Assembly: GCA_032622095.1 (NCBI GenBank)
Contig: CP136063.1
Coordinates: 10,397,814-10,461,813 of the forward strand
Length of the DNA stretch: 64,000 nucleotides
Direction of reading: 5' to 3'
Source: Siphonodentalium dalli
Lineage: Eukaryota; Mollusca; Scaphopoda; Gadilida; Siphonodentaliidae
The notes below the pieces were generated by a model that searched no databases, was not told the DNA's origin, and saw only the letters and a list, made by a program, of their open reading frames with translations. This document shows, piece by piece, positions 1 to 12,900 of the stretch. Both the position numbers and the translations under genes were made by a program. How positions within the stretch are numbered: position 1 is the stretch's first letter; every line of letters begins with the position of its first letter.

Positions 1-110
1 TTTCGCCGTAGTTTCGGCCAAGATGTGCTTGCCGTTTGGCCGCAGTGTACATGCCGTTCGGCCGCGGTGCTCAACTGCAGTTACAAACACTTGTTTTGTC
101 CAGCAGGGTA
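1..110. mobile_element. Right end of a GC-rich foldback MITE
   Basis: The first 110 bases are rich in GCCGTTCGGCCGCGGTG-type motifs and end in ACTTGTTTTGTCCAGCAGGGTA. The same terminus ends the complete copy at 13454-13845. The left part lies outside the window. No coding potential is seen. Confidence 0.7.
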
Positions 111-1301
111 AGCATGTCCGACGACATCGCAATCGTGTGAACAAACAATCTACGATCTCATCGGGCCCCGATTCCCCAACTTACGATTGAATCGTGGTCG
201 TCTGAACGTACACTTGGGCTCTTTCACGTTAAAGGTTGACAAAATGAATTTTTCGGATAGTAGGGAAAATGATGCATTTGTCATTGTGTTTGGAGTGTCT
301 TAATAATATTTCTATAGTACTGACGCACAGCCCAACCTGCAGACAAAATTTCACTACTATATTGGAAAAAATAACAAAATTATAGACGATGGGTACCAAT
401 TTTGGCATATTTTGAGTGGCCAATCATTGCTGTGATGATTTTGTATTCCTTATATTTATTTTAATTGATGGGTTTGCCAAAAATGTCCTCATTTAACCTT
501 TAGCTTATGTCTGCATGATCGTGTGGTGAAAATTTTGAGTGATTTCGTGCATTCAGTTTGATGATATTTGAATTTGAAGGTTATTGAGATATTCCGTTAA
601 ATGATTTATAGCATGTGAATCTAAAATAAAGCTTTTTATAAACACAATTTACAATAACCATGGATCAGGAATATAGTTCAGTTGGACATTTCATGGTATA
701 GAAGATTAATGGTAAAATTCGTTTTCTGTGTATTAGTCTATTTAAATTATATTCAATTCTCCAAAATATGTGCACATAAATTCCGTTAAAATCTGTCCTC
801 TCCGAGAATCTTTGTCAACTGCTAATATTAATGAAATGAGAAAATCATTTTGTATTGTGGGTAAACTGTCACTAGTATTGAGGGTGTATAAACTTTAATT
901 GGTGGGCTGAACCATCCCGATTTGGTACAGCAGCTCATTAAATGTTAAAAAAAATGTCCTCTCCGAGAATTCAAGCATAGAACCCAGAGATTTTCTGGAA
1001 GACATTGGTTTATATTGAACTTTAACCATTCTGTTAATGAGAATGGGGTGTAGTAATAATATACTATATTAAAATACAGTTTATGCAACATGCTGTGTCC
1101 AATTTGAGCTACTAAAGTGTTATTTCATTTATTTCCATTGAGGAAATTCAGGTCTGCTCAACTGCAATTGTCTGAGTACATTGTCAATCTGAAGAATTTC
1201 TTGATTATTGATAATCATGTCATTGATTACAAATGGTTTGATGGAAGTGTTGTTCGTAAAACATATGTTTCTCAATAGTTAAATATAATTGTCTTGAATT
1301 A

Positions 1302-3036
1302 TCGGAGAGGACACATTTTTTAACACATTACAGAGTATCTACACTTACTTGCAATATTAAAGGAATAATCCATGTGTGTGTACATATAATAACATTGGAA
1401 TACCATAGGACCCGTAAACTGAGATAAATAAACACAGTTCATACCCTGGTGGTCAGTATAGCTCTCAATAAAATAGTTTAGACCATACAAAAGTATTATC
1501 CATATATTTATACAACCATAACATGAGGATTCTGCCCCTATGACCCCTCGATACACTCAATACAGATTACCACAGTTCATATAGCAAAACAGGAAGTAAC
1601 CCCCAATAGAATGATTTCACACATTACAATGTTTTACAAGTAACTTGGACGCTAAAATCAATAATAATCAATGTTAATCTTCTAAGCGCCCCATGGCCCC
1701 TAAATTTCAATGAACCATGACAGGATGAATAAATTGGAAATTATGGTTCATCGCAATAATCCACACAATGTTTATCTGCCTTCTTGGACTGGATTTTTTT
1801 TTTTTAAGTTCTTATTTTATTTAGAGTTATCTGACCCTTTTAATGCCTCCTGACTAGGACCATTTGAAGCCCCTGACATGATAAACTGAAGATAGCCCAT
1901 TTTCCAAATGCTCTATAGCACTCAATAGATTTGTTTCATACATACCGGTAGAAAAGCATTGATTTCTGTTCTCGACATTAAATCCATGACAACCCCATAG
2001 CCCTCAATGTTAATCTTCTCACCCCTCATTGTCCCCTAAAATCCACTCAACCCTGACCCTATGAACAAATTATAAACTATGTCTCCATACCAAGTATTAT
2101 GGAAATCGGCCCAGTGAGACTGAAAATAATTTTGAATTTTAAATAGTGCACTACTACTTAAATGTGGGTTCGCTCTGTCTGCTCATATTCTGAAAAAACA
2201 TCCATACAAATGGACAATGGACTATTCCAATTTATACTTTTAGAATGAAATGGGAGAGTCCATTCATTTGTGAATGCCAATGAGTTACAGATTATAATAG
2301 GGCTAACATATGACAGCTAAAAATAACTCTATTTCAATAATTCGCCTTGTCTGCAGGTGTCTCTTGTCTCTTATACAGTAAAGCCTGTATTAATCAGTAA
2401 ACCTCACATCTGAATAATTGTAAGTCAAAAAAGGGCCATCACTCCAGTAAAAAAAATTGTATCAAACCCATATTCGAACTTGATCTGTATTTTGGGCTGC
2501 GAAATCACAAACCAAAATACCAGATTTGGTTCCAGTCAGATAAAAACATGTTTGAGTCATCGCAGCATGCTTGAATTCTAAGTCGAAAAAGGCCCATACC
2601 TCTATTTAAAAATCATATCAAACCCATTTTCAAACTCATCCTGCATTTTGGGATGAGAAACTCGTACAAAATTTTGTTCCGATTGGATAGAAAATGTTTG
2701 AGTTATCGCACCATGCGTAAAATGTCTACATACGGATAGACAGATGGACGGACGATGAGTGGTCAATCCGAACATCAACATTACGTAAAATACGATGGTA
2801 TGGGTACACATAAAAACCGGTTATGGGACAACAAATTTTGCCCCAACTTATCATTTGTCGAGTCATGTTTCCAAGAGTCTCAATATGTTTATTTTCACAT
2901 TTCTCAGTTTGACAGGTCTATTCAAGTTCACTGAAATATATATTAAGGCAATGAAAATCGGCAATCTTTCTAAGATTGAGTAACAAGACTCTGATGTCTA
3001 GAGTGAACGAATGTTAAAAAAGTGTGTCCTCTCCGA
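1302..3036. mobile_element. Nested element with TCGGAGAGGACAC ends
   Basis: The left end TCGGAGAGGACACATTTTTT (1302 onward, then AACA) is mirrored at 3012-3036 by TGTTAAAAAA, a G, then TGTGTCCTCTCCGA. Additional copies of the same end in direct orientation lie at 943-970 and, more diverged, at 794-809. No clear target-site duplication is visible and no long ORF lies inside. Confidence 0.5.
2400..2830 (-). repeat. Dispersed repeat (GGATTGACCACTCGTC family)
   Basis: Read on the minus strand, this contains the blocks CGGATTGACCACTC, GTCCGTC, GACA..TTACGCATGGTGCGATAACT, TTCTATC..ATCGGAACMAAATTTTGT and CAAAATGCAG that recur at 50217-51110 and 52050-52320. The inner part is duplicated: 2400-2580 and 2581-2720 are diverged copies of one another. 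Class unknown. Confidence 0.65.
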
Positions 3037-3890
3037 GAAAAAGTCAGTGGAAATTGGCAATTTTAAAATATGCTCTTGTTGAGTCAATTTTTGACCGATT
3101 TTGAAAATGCTTTCAATATTACAATCCTTGAAGCATGCACTTCAACTTGAGAAGTAAAATCTTTAAACTACTGAAGCATTTTCTATTATCAGAGAATAAC
3201 AATTGGGGAATATGAATATTAAGAGTTTATAATTTACATATAAATTAAAAAAATATGGAAATTCAAAGGTTTTTCCGGTAATTTTGACATATATGTTCTC
3301 TCATTGTTCAATGCTCAATGTCATGTGATATCATTCCAGAAACAGATGCATAATAATTAAAATTCAGACATTTGAAATTAGTTGTTCAGTATTTTCAATT
3401 TTGAGGGATTCCTGCATAGACCAAACCTGAAAAATCAAAATACACTTGCTCCTGCTCTGAAACTTTAGTTCCCGATCCAGTATGATGTTCCTAACATGAA
3501 TTAATGAAGAAAAAGTGATTTGAAAAACACTTTTTTTGCACCCTATTTGGCCACTTGTGGTCAACCTTTAACGTGAAAGAGCCCACTTACATGTAGGTCA
3601 TTTGCCATGTGTTTATATCTAACTCAAAATAACAAGATTACACCAAAGTAACACCGATTCGAAAATATTCGGTGTCGAGCTTGAATCAGGTCCCCGATAT
3701 TGACATCGAATCGAATCTGGAATATTTGCAGGTCCCTATGTTGACACCTATCAATAGTTGTTGAATGAATATCAGTAAAGTAAGTGAACATTCAGACGAC
3801 CATGAATTTCAATCATAAGTGGAGGAATCGGACCCGACGAGATCGTGGATAGTTTGTTCATGCGATGTTGTCGTACATTCAGATTCTGAT

Positions 3891-5139
3891 ATTGATATCG
3901 TATGTTGTTCCTAAAGCATGTGATTGACTACCCTACGGTCATTTCCAGCTACGATTTTTACATACATACGACCAAGGATATGCCACGATTTTGCATCTAA
4001 GACTAAAGACTAAAATCAAACAGTGCTTGATATTATTTTTGACCTACGATTTTGACATGAGCATACATGTACGATTGTATCGTGGTTGTCTGAACGTTCA
4101 CTAACATCACCATGATGAACTTTGACACTGTGCTCAGAATGACATACAATGTACCACATGTTGCATCGAATTTTCGCAATGCAATTTTTGTGTTGTTTTC
4201 ATTTTCAAAATTTTGCCTGTCATCACGTTAAAAGTATCTACAGATGCTTAGAAGAATTGAGTTCACAAATATGCACACATAGCTTACCTGCTTATCTCAG
4301 TTGTTGTGTTCATATTATCTGATTATGCTCATATTCCTATCACAATCACATAATATTCTTCGCTGATCGTGTTCGCGAAAATTATTTCTGTGGCAGGACT
4401 ATTTATTTTTTTGTGATTGCGTATTAATTTATAGCACAAACTCATATCTCTTCGCTCGTTCAGCCGTTGTTGATAGAAATACATAACATTTTCAATACTT
4501 ATAATTACATAAATAGTTTGTTTCGTACACTCACAGAATAGTATGGGTTTAAATGGTTAATACGTTTGGAACTATATGTTGTTATCTTCCAATTTTATTT
4601 ATTGATTTTAGATTGTATCGATGAACTTAAATTGAAGCACTCAATCGAATCTTATAGTATTGTTTAGGTTTGAACTTTGTGAATATTGCATCAATCTTTC
4701 AGGCGAAAATACCGATAGAAAATTGAAGATATTCTCTACATGTGCATTCATGCGGCTGGATTGATTTTCTGGGCAAATGTTTTTAATATTTTTTTTTATT
4801 TTGTAAACAAAACTTTGTCATGCAATTTAATTCACGCTTTGTTAAAAGTCTAGCTTGATATGTTTCCAATTATAATCCAATAGAGTGAATAGACCTGATA
4901 GAAATGCAGTATAAACTAGCTACTTGCCCTTATAAATAACAAAACACATCAATGATTGTATGACGTTTATATAAATAGGAGAATGTTGCACGTCGACTGA
5001 TTTGTGTTGGCCTCTTGACAGCCGATTACGACAATAATGCTTTAGGCCCACCGATCCTATGTCCTACATTCGTGCTATCCAAAATTCAAAATCCAAGGGT
5101 CGTATTACTTAAAAATTGGTGACGTCACAAAATCAGATA
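3891..5139. other. AT-rich intergenic stretch
   Basis: Only short ORFs and stop-rich AT-rich sequence are seen, apart from a diverged inverted-repeat fragment near 4040-4100. No gene, RNA or intact mobile element is recognised. Confidence 0.5.
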
Positions 5140-5935
5140 TAGCCTATATACGACCCAAAGCGTCTTTGGTTCGTTATAAGATGATTTGTTTGTCATATTG
5201 GTGCTGGGTGGGGGGGGGGATATCATAACCTGGACATCTCTCCCCCCCAAACCATGACTCAAACAACGTTTTCGCAAAAGAAATTAATTTCTCGCTGTTT
5301 CACGGGTGGGGGGAGATATCCTGACCTGGACATCTTCTCCCACCCCAAACCCTGACGCGAACAATTTTTCTCAGAAGTAAATTTCTCGCTGTTTGATGTC
5401 AGACTATATAAAGCAATAAAATGATAAGGTGATTTTTTTTGTCATGTAGGTGCTGGGTTGGGGGGGGGGGTAAAATACTGGTATCCTGACCTGGACATCT
5501 CACCGCCCCAACCCAAAACCTGACTCAAACAACTTTTTCTCCGAAGAAGTTAATTTCTTGCTGTTTCATGACTATATAATATAAAGCAATAAAACCATAA
5601 GATGATTTTTTTGTCATGTACATGTACCGTAGGTGCTGGGTTGGGGAAGATATCAAGACCTGGACAATTAAATACAAATAAATTTAAATCTCAAAAGTCA
5701 TTTTTCTGGCCATTTCGGGATTAAACTATGAAAAGTGTGAAAAAAATAATTGTCACTTGAGAAAATAAAATTTAAAGAAAAAAAATATATTAAATCTCCA
5801 AAAAAAAAATTCTGGCCATTTCAAGGTCAAACAATATCAAATGAGTGAAATTAATTTTTAGTCATATATGGGGGGGGAGATATCCAGGGTGGGGGAGATA
5901 TCCTGGGGGAGATGATGTGGTACACCGGTATCCAT
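5140..5935 (+). repeat. Diverged G-tract/C-tract minisatellite array A
   Basis: Four to five diverged units carry the order TTTGTCATGTAGGTGCTGGGT, a run of G, GATATCCTGACCTGGACATC, a run of C, AACCCTGACTCAAACAACTT, AATTTCTCGCTGTTTCATGA, CTATATAAAGCAATAAAA. The array ends in a G-rich block and GTACACCGGTA, the same terminus as arrays B and C. Confidence 0.75.
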
Positions 5936-6019
5936 GCCAAATTTCATCGCAGTCAGTGCTGAAATGTGGATGGCTTGATGTACATGTACATGCATATGGA
6001 ACATACCACTATGATCAAA

Positions 6020-7045
6020 GTCATTGACTTGAAAAATGGGGTGATACCCCAGTAATGACCACGGTATAACCGGTTGTATTACTGTATCCACAGCAGTATC
6101 AAAATGGGAACTCCTGTGGAGTTACGGTACCATTTGGTTATGATACCACAGTCGTCACACCAAAAATTGAAGAAAATAATATGTCCATGAGGATCTTGTT
6201 AAAGATACGGTAAGTGTTGCCGGTGGGTACATGTACATGTATACATGTATATTGTACATGTATGGTTAAAATAGTCACATCGGTTAAAACCGCCATAAAC
6301 AGAAATATTATACATGTATTATAGACAAACCTTGTTCTTAAACAAATCATAATTATTGTGTAAATTGCGGCATGTTATTGGCATGTTAGTACCCTGTGTT
6401 ATGTAAACAAACGCCATGTTATGTAAACAAACAGTACATGTACATAAAAAGTATGTGATAAGCAAAACACTCAACATTACGGAGACGCCCACTTTTTGAA
6501 CTTTTGTTAGAAATGCCCACAAGTTGATTACAACATACAGGTACATGTATATCTATCGCTTATCTTCACCTCTCAAGATTTTTGTGTTGAATGGGTCACC
6601 ATGAATCACTCTCGACATGAATCACTCTCGCCACAGTGTTGCATGTTTTGCTTATCGCTCACTATTTACGTGCTGTACCATATATAAACAAACGATCGGC
6701 TCATACATGTACAAAGTGTGATTTGTGGATAATAATGCATTCATAATATGATCATTATTCTATATTATTAGTATATTTTTGGGGAAATTTTCATAATTTG
6801 GTATTAAACTGTTATTTATAAATTACAACCTATAACGAAGGCCATCCATGTCTTTAAGTGCCACAGATATGAGGAGAATCACTGCATTTTATTTTCATGT
6901 ATGCGAACCAGGACTGCATGTGTCGTGGTGCAACCAAGGTACATGTAGTGTTCAAGCGGTAACCTTATCCCAGTGTTGGAGGTTACCGCAGTATTACTGG
7001 GATAACATCACGTTATACATGTACCGGTAGGTGGTCAATTACTTT
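6020..7045 (+). mobile_element. GTAATTGACC-ended ~1 kb repeat, plus copy
   Basis: This starts CATTGACTTGAAAAATGGGG and ends GGTGGTCAATTAC, so the two ends are roughly inverted. Most of its length is repeated in inverted orientation at 8095-8661 and 10878-11325, for example CTTTTGTTAGAAATGCC, TTGAATGGGTCACCAT and GGAGAATCACTGCATTTTAT. Related ends occur near 12340 and at 48480-48790. No protein is evident. Confidence 0.65.
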
Positions 7046-8094
7046 TAAGTACCATTATAGCTGGACATACATTTACATGTACTGAATAGAAAGAGAGAGG
7101 GTCAGAGACACATTCGCATTTATATATTATATACATGTACAGGCATTGTATTAATGTGCATTTTGGGCAATTAAAAATAAATTGAATTAGATAAATTGAA
7201 TTAAGAGATACGGTACCGGTACGGTAGCAATTTCCTATATAAATACCACTCGAATTTAATTAAACCAAGTCTTCTCATATCACAACAACTTATGACACTG
7301 TATGATATTGGTTGGGTCGATGCTGTTTTGGACCGAGTCCCGTCCCGTTACTCTTCTATATAACAGACTTTATGCTCAGAATCGTGGGCGTGAGTTAACT
7401 TGCTTGTATGTCTTCGGATTACATGTACCGGTACAGTAATGGTCTAAATAAACGACCCCTTAACCACAGCAGAATTATTAGTATAAACTTTTCAGGATTT
7501 AGTTGGAAATATGGCTTGTTGCCATTCATCGGAAAGCTCTCAGTGAGATCCAAGATGGCTGTCAGCATCCATGTTTTTCATCTGAAATTGTACAAATTCA
7601 ATAGCTCCCATCTAGAGTTGATCCAAAAATGCCTGTAATTTTTCAATGCATTTCACTTTATATAATTGTAGGCTGACTGGTGTAACGATGGATTAAAATT
7701 TGAAATCCAATATGACCACCGGTGGCCATGTTTTTAAAATAATTCTGAAAAAATGGTAAGCTCCCATCTAGAGGACACCCCGAACTTGGGCCGAAGATCT
7801 ACATTTGTATATGAAGTAACGGTATCCCAATATAACTTTTAAATATGGCTTATACACCGAACCAATTGTATATTATAAATATGACATTTATATTTCTGAT
7901 TTAAAAATTCAACATGCAAATGAAGGCTGTATTGCAATGGCAGACTTTTTATTTACATCGCATATTGTTGAATTGCCTTGACAATTCAGGTTGACTCAAT
8001 ACTGTCCACTAGGAATTTGGGAGTCATTTGGGCTTCTCGAGTTTGGGCGCCCATACCTGTAACAGGTATCAAAACAACCATAGAAATGTCTCTG
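7046..8094. other. Repeat fragments, no gene
   Basis: Bases 7434-7545 are one arm of the palindromic CAGTAATGCCC MITE (compare 51837-52050). Bases 7545-7760 are related to the CTCCCATCTAGAG...AAGATGGCTG repeats of 39540-40060, in the opposite orientation. The rest is AT-rich and unrecognised. Confidence 0.5.
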
Positions 8095-11000
8095 TATACT
8101 GTGGTAACTTCCAACACGGCGGTAAGGTGTATACTGTGTGTACCGAGGTTGCACCACAATGCATGTGGTCCCAGTTCTCAGGCATGAAGATAAAATGCAG
8201 TGATTCTCCTTATATCTGCGGTTCTTAAATGCATGGATGGCCTTTGTTATACATGTACAGGTTATAACTTAGAAAAAAATTTACCAAATTATGAAAATTT
8301 CCCCAAGAATATACAAGACTATACAGGTACCGGGTAGAAGATAATAATGATAATATGAATGCAATCTTATCCACAAAAGTTGAAACACACTTTGACTTTG
8401 TGTGAGCCAAGCGTTTGTTTAAAGGTATTTACATGTACAGCACGTTAACAGTGAGCGGTAAGCAAAACACTCCACACCGTTACGATTCTTAGGAGAGTGA
8501 TTGATGGTGACCCATTCAACACAGATATCTTGAGGTGAAGATTAGCAATAGCTACCGGTATACCGGTATGTTGTAAACAACTTGGTGGCATTTCTAACAA
8601 AAGTTCAATTACATACATGTAGTGGCGGTTTCCACCGTGTTGAGTGTTTTGCTTATTGTATGTACCGGTGTAACAGTTTATCTCCCCCCCCCCACCCCTG
8701 GGTATCTCCCCCCCCCCGCCCTGGGTATCTTCCCCCCCCCCCACTCATATTTTTTTTCCCCTCACTTATTTTATATTATTATGGTAAGAAATGCCGAGAA
8801 AACTATTAAAAACAAATTGTTTAATTTTTTTTTATTTTGAAGTTTAACTTAACCCCTCACACAATAGCATAAATATGTCAAAATATTACCTTACGATTTT
8901 ATCGTTTATTTTGCTTTATATTGTCATGAAATGGCGAGAAATTAACTTTATATGAGCAAAATTTGATACAGTAAGAATTTGGGGTGGGGGGGGGGAGATA
9001 CCCAGGCCTGAGTATCTCCCCCCCCCCACCCAGCACCTACATATGACAAAAATAAAACATGATTTTAGTGCTTAATTTGCTTTATATAGTCATGAAATGG
9101 CGAGTAATTAACTTTATATGAGCAAAATTTGATTAGAGTAAGAATTTGGGGTGGGGGGAAGATACCCAGGCCTGAGTATCTCACCCCCCCCCCCCAGCAC
9201 CTACATATGACAAAAATTAAACGTATGATTTTATTGCTTAATTTGCTTTATATAGTTATGAAATGGCGAGATAAACTTATATATATATTTTTTTTAATTT
9301 TGCTGCTGGGTGAGGGGGGATACTCGGGCCTCTCCCCCACACCAATTCCTACTCTATCAACTTTTTTTCATAAAAAGTTAATTTCTGACCATATCATGAC
9401 TATTTAAAGCAATAAAATCATACGTTTAATTTTTGTCATATGTAGCTGCTTGGTGAGGGTGGGGGGAAGATACTCAGGCATGGGTATCCCCCCACACCCC
9501 AAATTCTTACTCAATAAAATTGTTCTCACATAAAGTTAATTTCTCGCCATTTCATGAATATATATAAAGCAAATTAAGCAATAAAATCATGTTTAATTTT
9601 TGTCATAAGTAGGTGCTGGGTGGGGGGGAACATACTCAGGCCTGGGTATCTTCCCCCCCCCCCCCCACCCCAAATTCTTACTCTATCAAATTTTGCTCAC
9701 ATAAAGTTAATTTCTCGCCATTTCATAACTATATAAAGCAAATTAAGAAATAAAATCATACGTTTAATTTTTGTCATATGTAGGTGCTGGGTGGGGGGAA
9801 GATACTCAGGCCTGGGTATCTCCCCCCCCCCCCCCCACCCCAAGTTCTTACTCTAATCAAATTTTGCTCATATAAAGTTAATTTCTCGCCATTTCATGAC
9901 TATATAAAGCAAATTAAGCAATAAAATCATACGTTTAAATTTTGTCATATGTAGGTGCTGGGTGGGGGGGGGGATGATACTCAGGCCTGGGTATCTTCCC
10001 CCCCCCACCCCAAATTCTTACTCTATCAAATTTTGCTCATATAAAGTTAATTTCTCGCCATTTCATGACTATATAAAGCAAATTAAGCAATAAAATCATA
10101 CGTTTAATTTTTGTCATATGTAGGTGCTGGGTGGGGGGAAGATACTCAGGCCTGGGTGTCTTTCCCCCCACCCCAAATTCTTACTCTATCAAATTTTTAT
10201 TCACATAAAGTTAATTTCTCGCCATTTCATAACTATATAAAGCAAATTAAGAAATAAAATCATACGTTTAATTTTTGTCATACCGGTATGTAGGTGCTGG
10301 GTGGGGGGAAGATACTCAGGCCTGGGTATCTCCCCCCACCCCAAATTCTTACTCTATCAAATTTTGCTCACATAAAGTTAATTTCTCGCCATTTCATAAC
10401 TATATAAAGCAAATTAAGCAATAAAATCATACGTTTAATTTTTGTCATATGTAGGTGCTGGGTGGGGGGAAGATACTCTGGCCTGGGTATCTCCCCCCCC
10501 CCCCCCCACCCAAAATTTTTACTCTATAAAATTTTGCTCATATAAAGTTAATTTCTCGCCATTTCATGACTATATAAAGCAAATTAAACGATAGAATCAT
10601 AAGGTAATATTTTGACATATTTATGCTATTATTGGGTTAAGTTAAACTTCAAAATAACAAAAAAAAAAAAAAAAAATTTAATAATTTTCTCGGCATTTCT
10701 TACCATAATAATATAAAATAAGTGAGGGAAAAAAAATGTACGAGTGGGGGGGAAGATACCCAGGGTGGGGGGAAGATACCCCGAGGTATGTTCCCCCCCG
10801 GGGGGGAAGATACCCCGGGGTGTCTTCCCCCGCGGGGGAAGATACCCAGGGGGGAAGATATCGTGTTACACCGGTACTGTTTGTTTGCATAACATGGCAT
10901 TTGTTTAAATAACACTAGACTCACAGAGTACTAACATGACAATAACATGCTGCAATTTACACTATACATTTATGAATGGTATGTACATGTATACATGTAA

Positions 11001-11325
11001 GAACAAGGTTTGTTAACTTTGTTTATAATATAATATTATTTCTGTTTATGGCGGTTTTAACTATTTTAACAGCATTACCCTCTGCCAATGCTTACTTTTC
11101 CCTTAAACAAGATACTCATGGACATATTATTGTCTCAACTTTTTGTATACCGGTATGATGACCCACTAATAGACTGCGGTATCATAAAGTTGATAAACAA
11201 ATGGTACTGTAACTCCACCGCAGTGACCATTTCGTTTCCGTACTGCTGTGGATACTGTATACTACTGGTAATACCGTGGTCATTACCTGGGTATCACACC
11301 GTTTTCAAGTCAATTACTAGTTAAT
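8095..11325 (-). mobile_element. Minus copy of the ~1 kb repeat, split by array B
   Basis: The reverse complement of 10878-11325 matches 6020-6430 and the reverse complement of 8095-8661 matches 6440-7000, in the order expected for one inverted copy. The interruption falls beside AAACAAACAGTAC, where the plus copy reads through without an array. The inverted copy was therefore present first and the minisatellite-bearing element entered it later. The end nearest 8095 is lost or too diverged to align. Confidence 0.65.
8662..10878. mobile_element. Foldback element carrying a ~180 bp minisatellite (array B)
   Basis: The ends are inverted: GTACCGGTGTAACAG at 8662 and GTGTTACACCGGTAC ending near 10878, and the similarity extends about 180 bases inward (TCTCGGCATTTCTTACCATA, AATAAGTGAGGG). 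Between them are about ten units of ~180 bp with the order GTAGGTGCTGGGTGGGGGGA, AGATACTCAGGCCTGGGTAT, C-tract, CCCCAAATTCTTACTCTATC, TAATTTCTCGCCATTTCATG, TAAAGCAAATTAAGCAATAA, CATACGTTTAATTTTTGTCA. The layout recalls published bivalve elements with tandem-repeat cores, but sequence identity with them was not tested. Confidence 0.7.
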
Positions 11326-12275
11326 TTCTCGCTGTTTCATGACTATATGAAGCAAAACAAGCGATAAAACCATAAGATTATTTTTTTGTCATGTAGGTGC
11401 TGGGTGGGGGGGGGGGAGATATCCTGACCTGGACATCTTCCCCCGCCCCATCCCAAACCCTGACTCAAAAAACTTGTTCTCAGAAGAAGTTAATTTCTCG
11501 CTGTTTCATGACTATATAAAGCAAAACGAGCGATAAAACCATAAGATTATTTTTTTGTCATGTAGGTGCTGGTGGGGGGGGGGGGGAGTTATCCTGACCT
11601 GGACATTCCCCCCCCCCCCCCAAACCCTGACTCAAAAAACTTTTTCTCATAAGAAGTTAATTTCTCGCTGTTTCATGACTACAAGTATATAAAGCAAAAC
11701 AAGCAATAAATCCATACAATTATTTATTTGTCATGTAGGTGCTGGGTGGGGGGGGGGGAGATATCCTGACCTGGACATCTCCCCCCCCCCCCCCAACCCC
11801 AAACCCTGACTCAAACAACTTTCTCTTGGAGAAGCTCATTTCTCGCTGTTTCATTACTATATAAAGCAAAATAAGCGATAAAACCATAAGATGATTTTTT
11901 TTGTCATGTAGGTGCTGGGTGGGGGTGTGGGTGGAATATCCAAGCCTGGACGTTTGAAAGAAAAGAAAAAAGTTGAATTAAAAAAAAACATTTTTCTGTT
12001 CATTTCATGAACAGACAATCAAATTCGTGAAAACACTAATTTTGTCACTTTTGTTTTATTAAATAAAAACAAAATTTTTTTTTAAATTTTTTTTAATCTC
12101 AAAAAACATTTTTCTGGCCATTTCAGAACCAAACGATATCATATGAGTGAAATTATTTTTTAGTCGTACATGGGGGGGAAATATCCAGGGTGGGGGGGAG
12201 ATATCCTAGGACATCTCCCCCCCCCCCTGGGGGGAAGATACCCAGGGGGAGAGATGACGTGTTACACCGGTACTA
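11326..12275 (+). repeat. G-tract/C-tract minisatellite array C
   Basis: About four units resemble array A more than array B (GATATCCTGACCTGGACATC, TTTCTCGCTGTTTCATGACT). The array ends in the same G-rich block and TGTTACACCGGTACTAG. It begins abruptly next to CAAGTCAATTAC, the terminus of the split minus copy. Confidence 0.75.
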
Positions 12276-12334
12276 GTACATGTAACTACATGTATCGGTA
12301 CATGTATGACAATTTAGCCAACAACTATAGCTAC

Positions 12335-12900
12335 TAGTATCCTTAATGTAATTGGCCACCGATAATGTGGTGTCACCTCGGTAATTTATGTACTGTGGTA
12401 ACATACTGTGGTAACCACTAAACACCAACACTGCTGCATAAAGGTTACCACTTCAAACCATGATGGATCAAAGAGAAATGTCACAACAGTAAACATGTTA
12501 CTAAAAATCATGTACACTTTTTGTGAATTTGACATGAACATGTTTTCAATGTAATCTTCCAGCTGATAGCACACTGTGAACTTTACACGACTTTGAAGTT
12601 GCCCACATTGTTTCAGCTGTCAAATTATAAACTCCACCCATCGCCTGGTATCTGGCCGCATTGATTGGCATTACACATGGAAGTATGAACATCAAGTGCA
12701 GTGATTCCCCTTAAATTAATATACCGGAATAAGAAATGAACAGCAGTTTTAATGTGGTCATGGGAATTTGACCGCAACAAAAAATTTGCTGGATTTTTAT
12801 CGCTGTCAAAACCCATGACAACGTTGAATCCACCATTTAGATCTTTCTCAAACCTATACCGGTATGTACATGTATACCGTATCTGGATCATTATGCCTCC
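12335..12900. repeat. Third, diverged relative of the ~1 kb repeat
   Basis: TAATTGGCCACCGATAATGT and GGTGTCACC near 12345 match the end of the 48480-48790 repeat, and GCAGTGATTC(C/T)CCTTA near 12700 matches an internal block of the 8.1 kb copy. Short overlapping ORFs here are not thought to code. Confidence 0.45.

Larger units (their letters stand above)
216..3584. mobile_element. TIR DNA transposon, apparently non-autonomous
   Basis: The left end (216-240) begins GGGCTCTTTCACGTTAAAGG and continues TTGAC; the right end (3560-3584) is its exact 25-base inverted repeat. The flanks are ACTT at 212-215 and ACTT at 3585-3588, a 4-base target-site duplication. The 3.37 kb body has no long ORF and no recognisable transposase, so it is probably moved in trans. 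It contains the nested candidate at 1302-3036 and a dispersed-repeat copy at 2400-2830. The superfamily is not identified. Confidence 0.75.
111..3890. repeat. Inverted-repeat element interrupted by a second element
   Basis: Bases 111-215 match the reverse complement of about 3776-3890; shared blocks include ACGATCTC(A/G)TCGGG, CCGATTCC and TGGTCGTCTGAA. The left arm stops exactly where the 216-3584 element begins. A further diverged arm fragment with ATCGTGG(T/C)TGTCTGAACGT lies near 4070-4100. This suggests a foldback element split by a later insertion. Confidence 0.6.
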
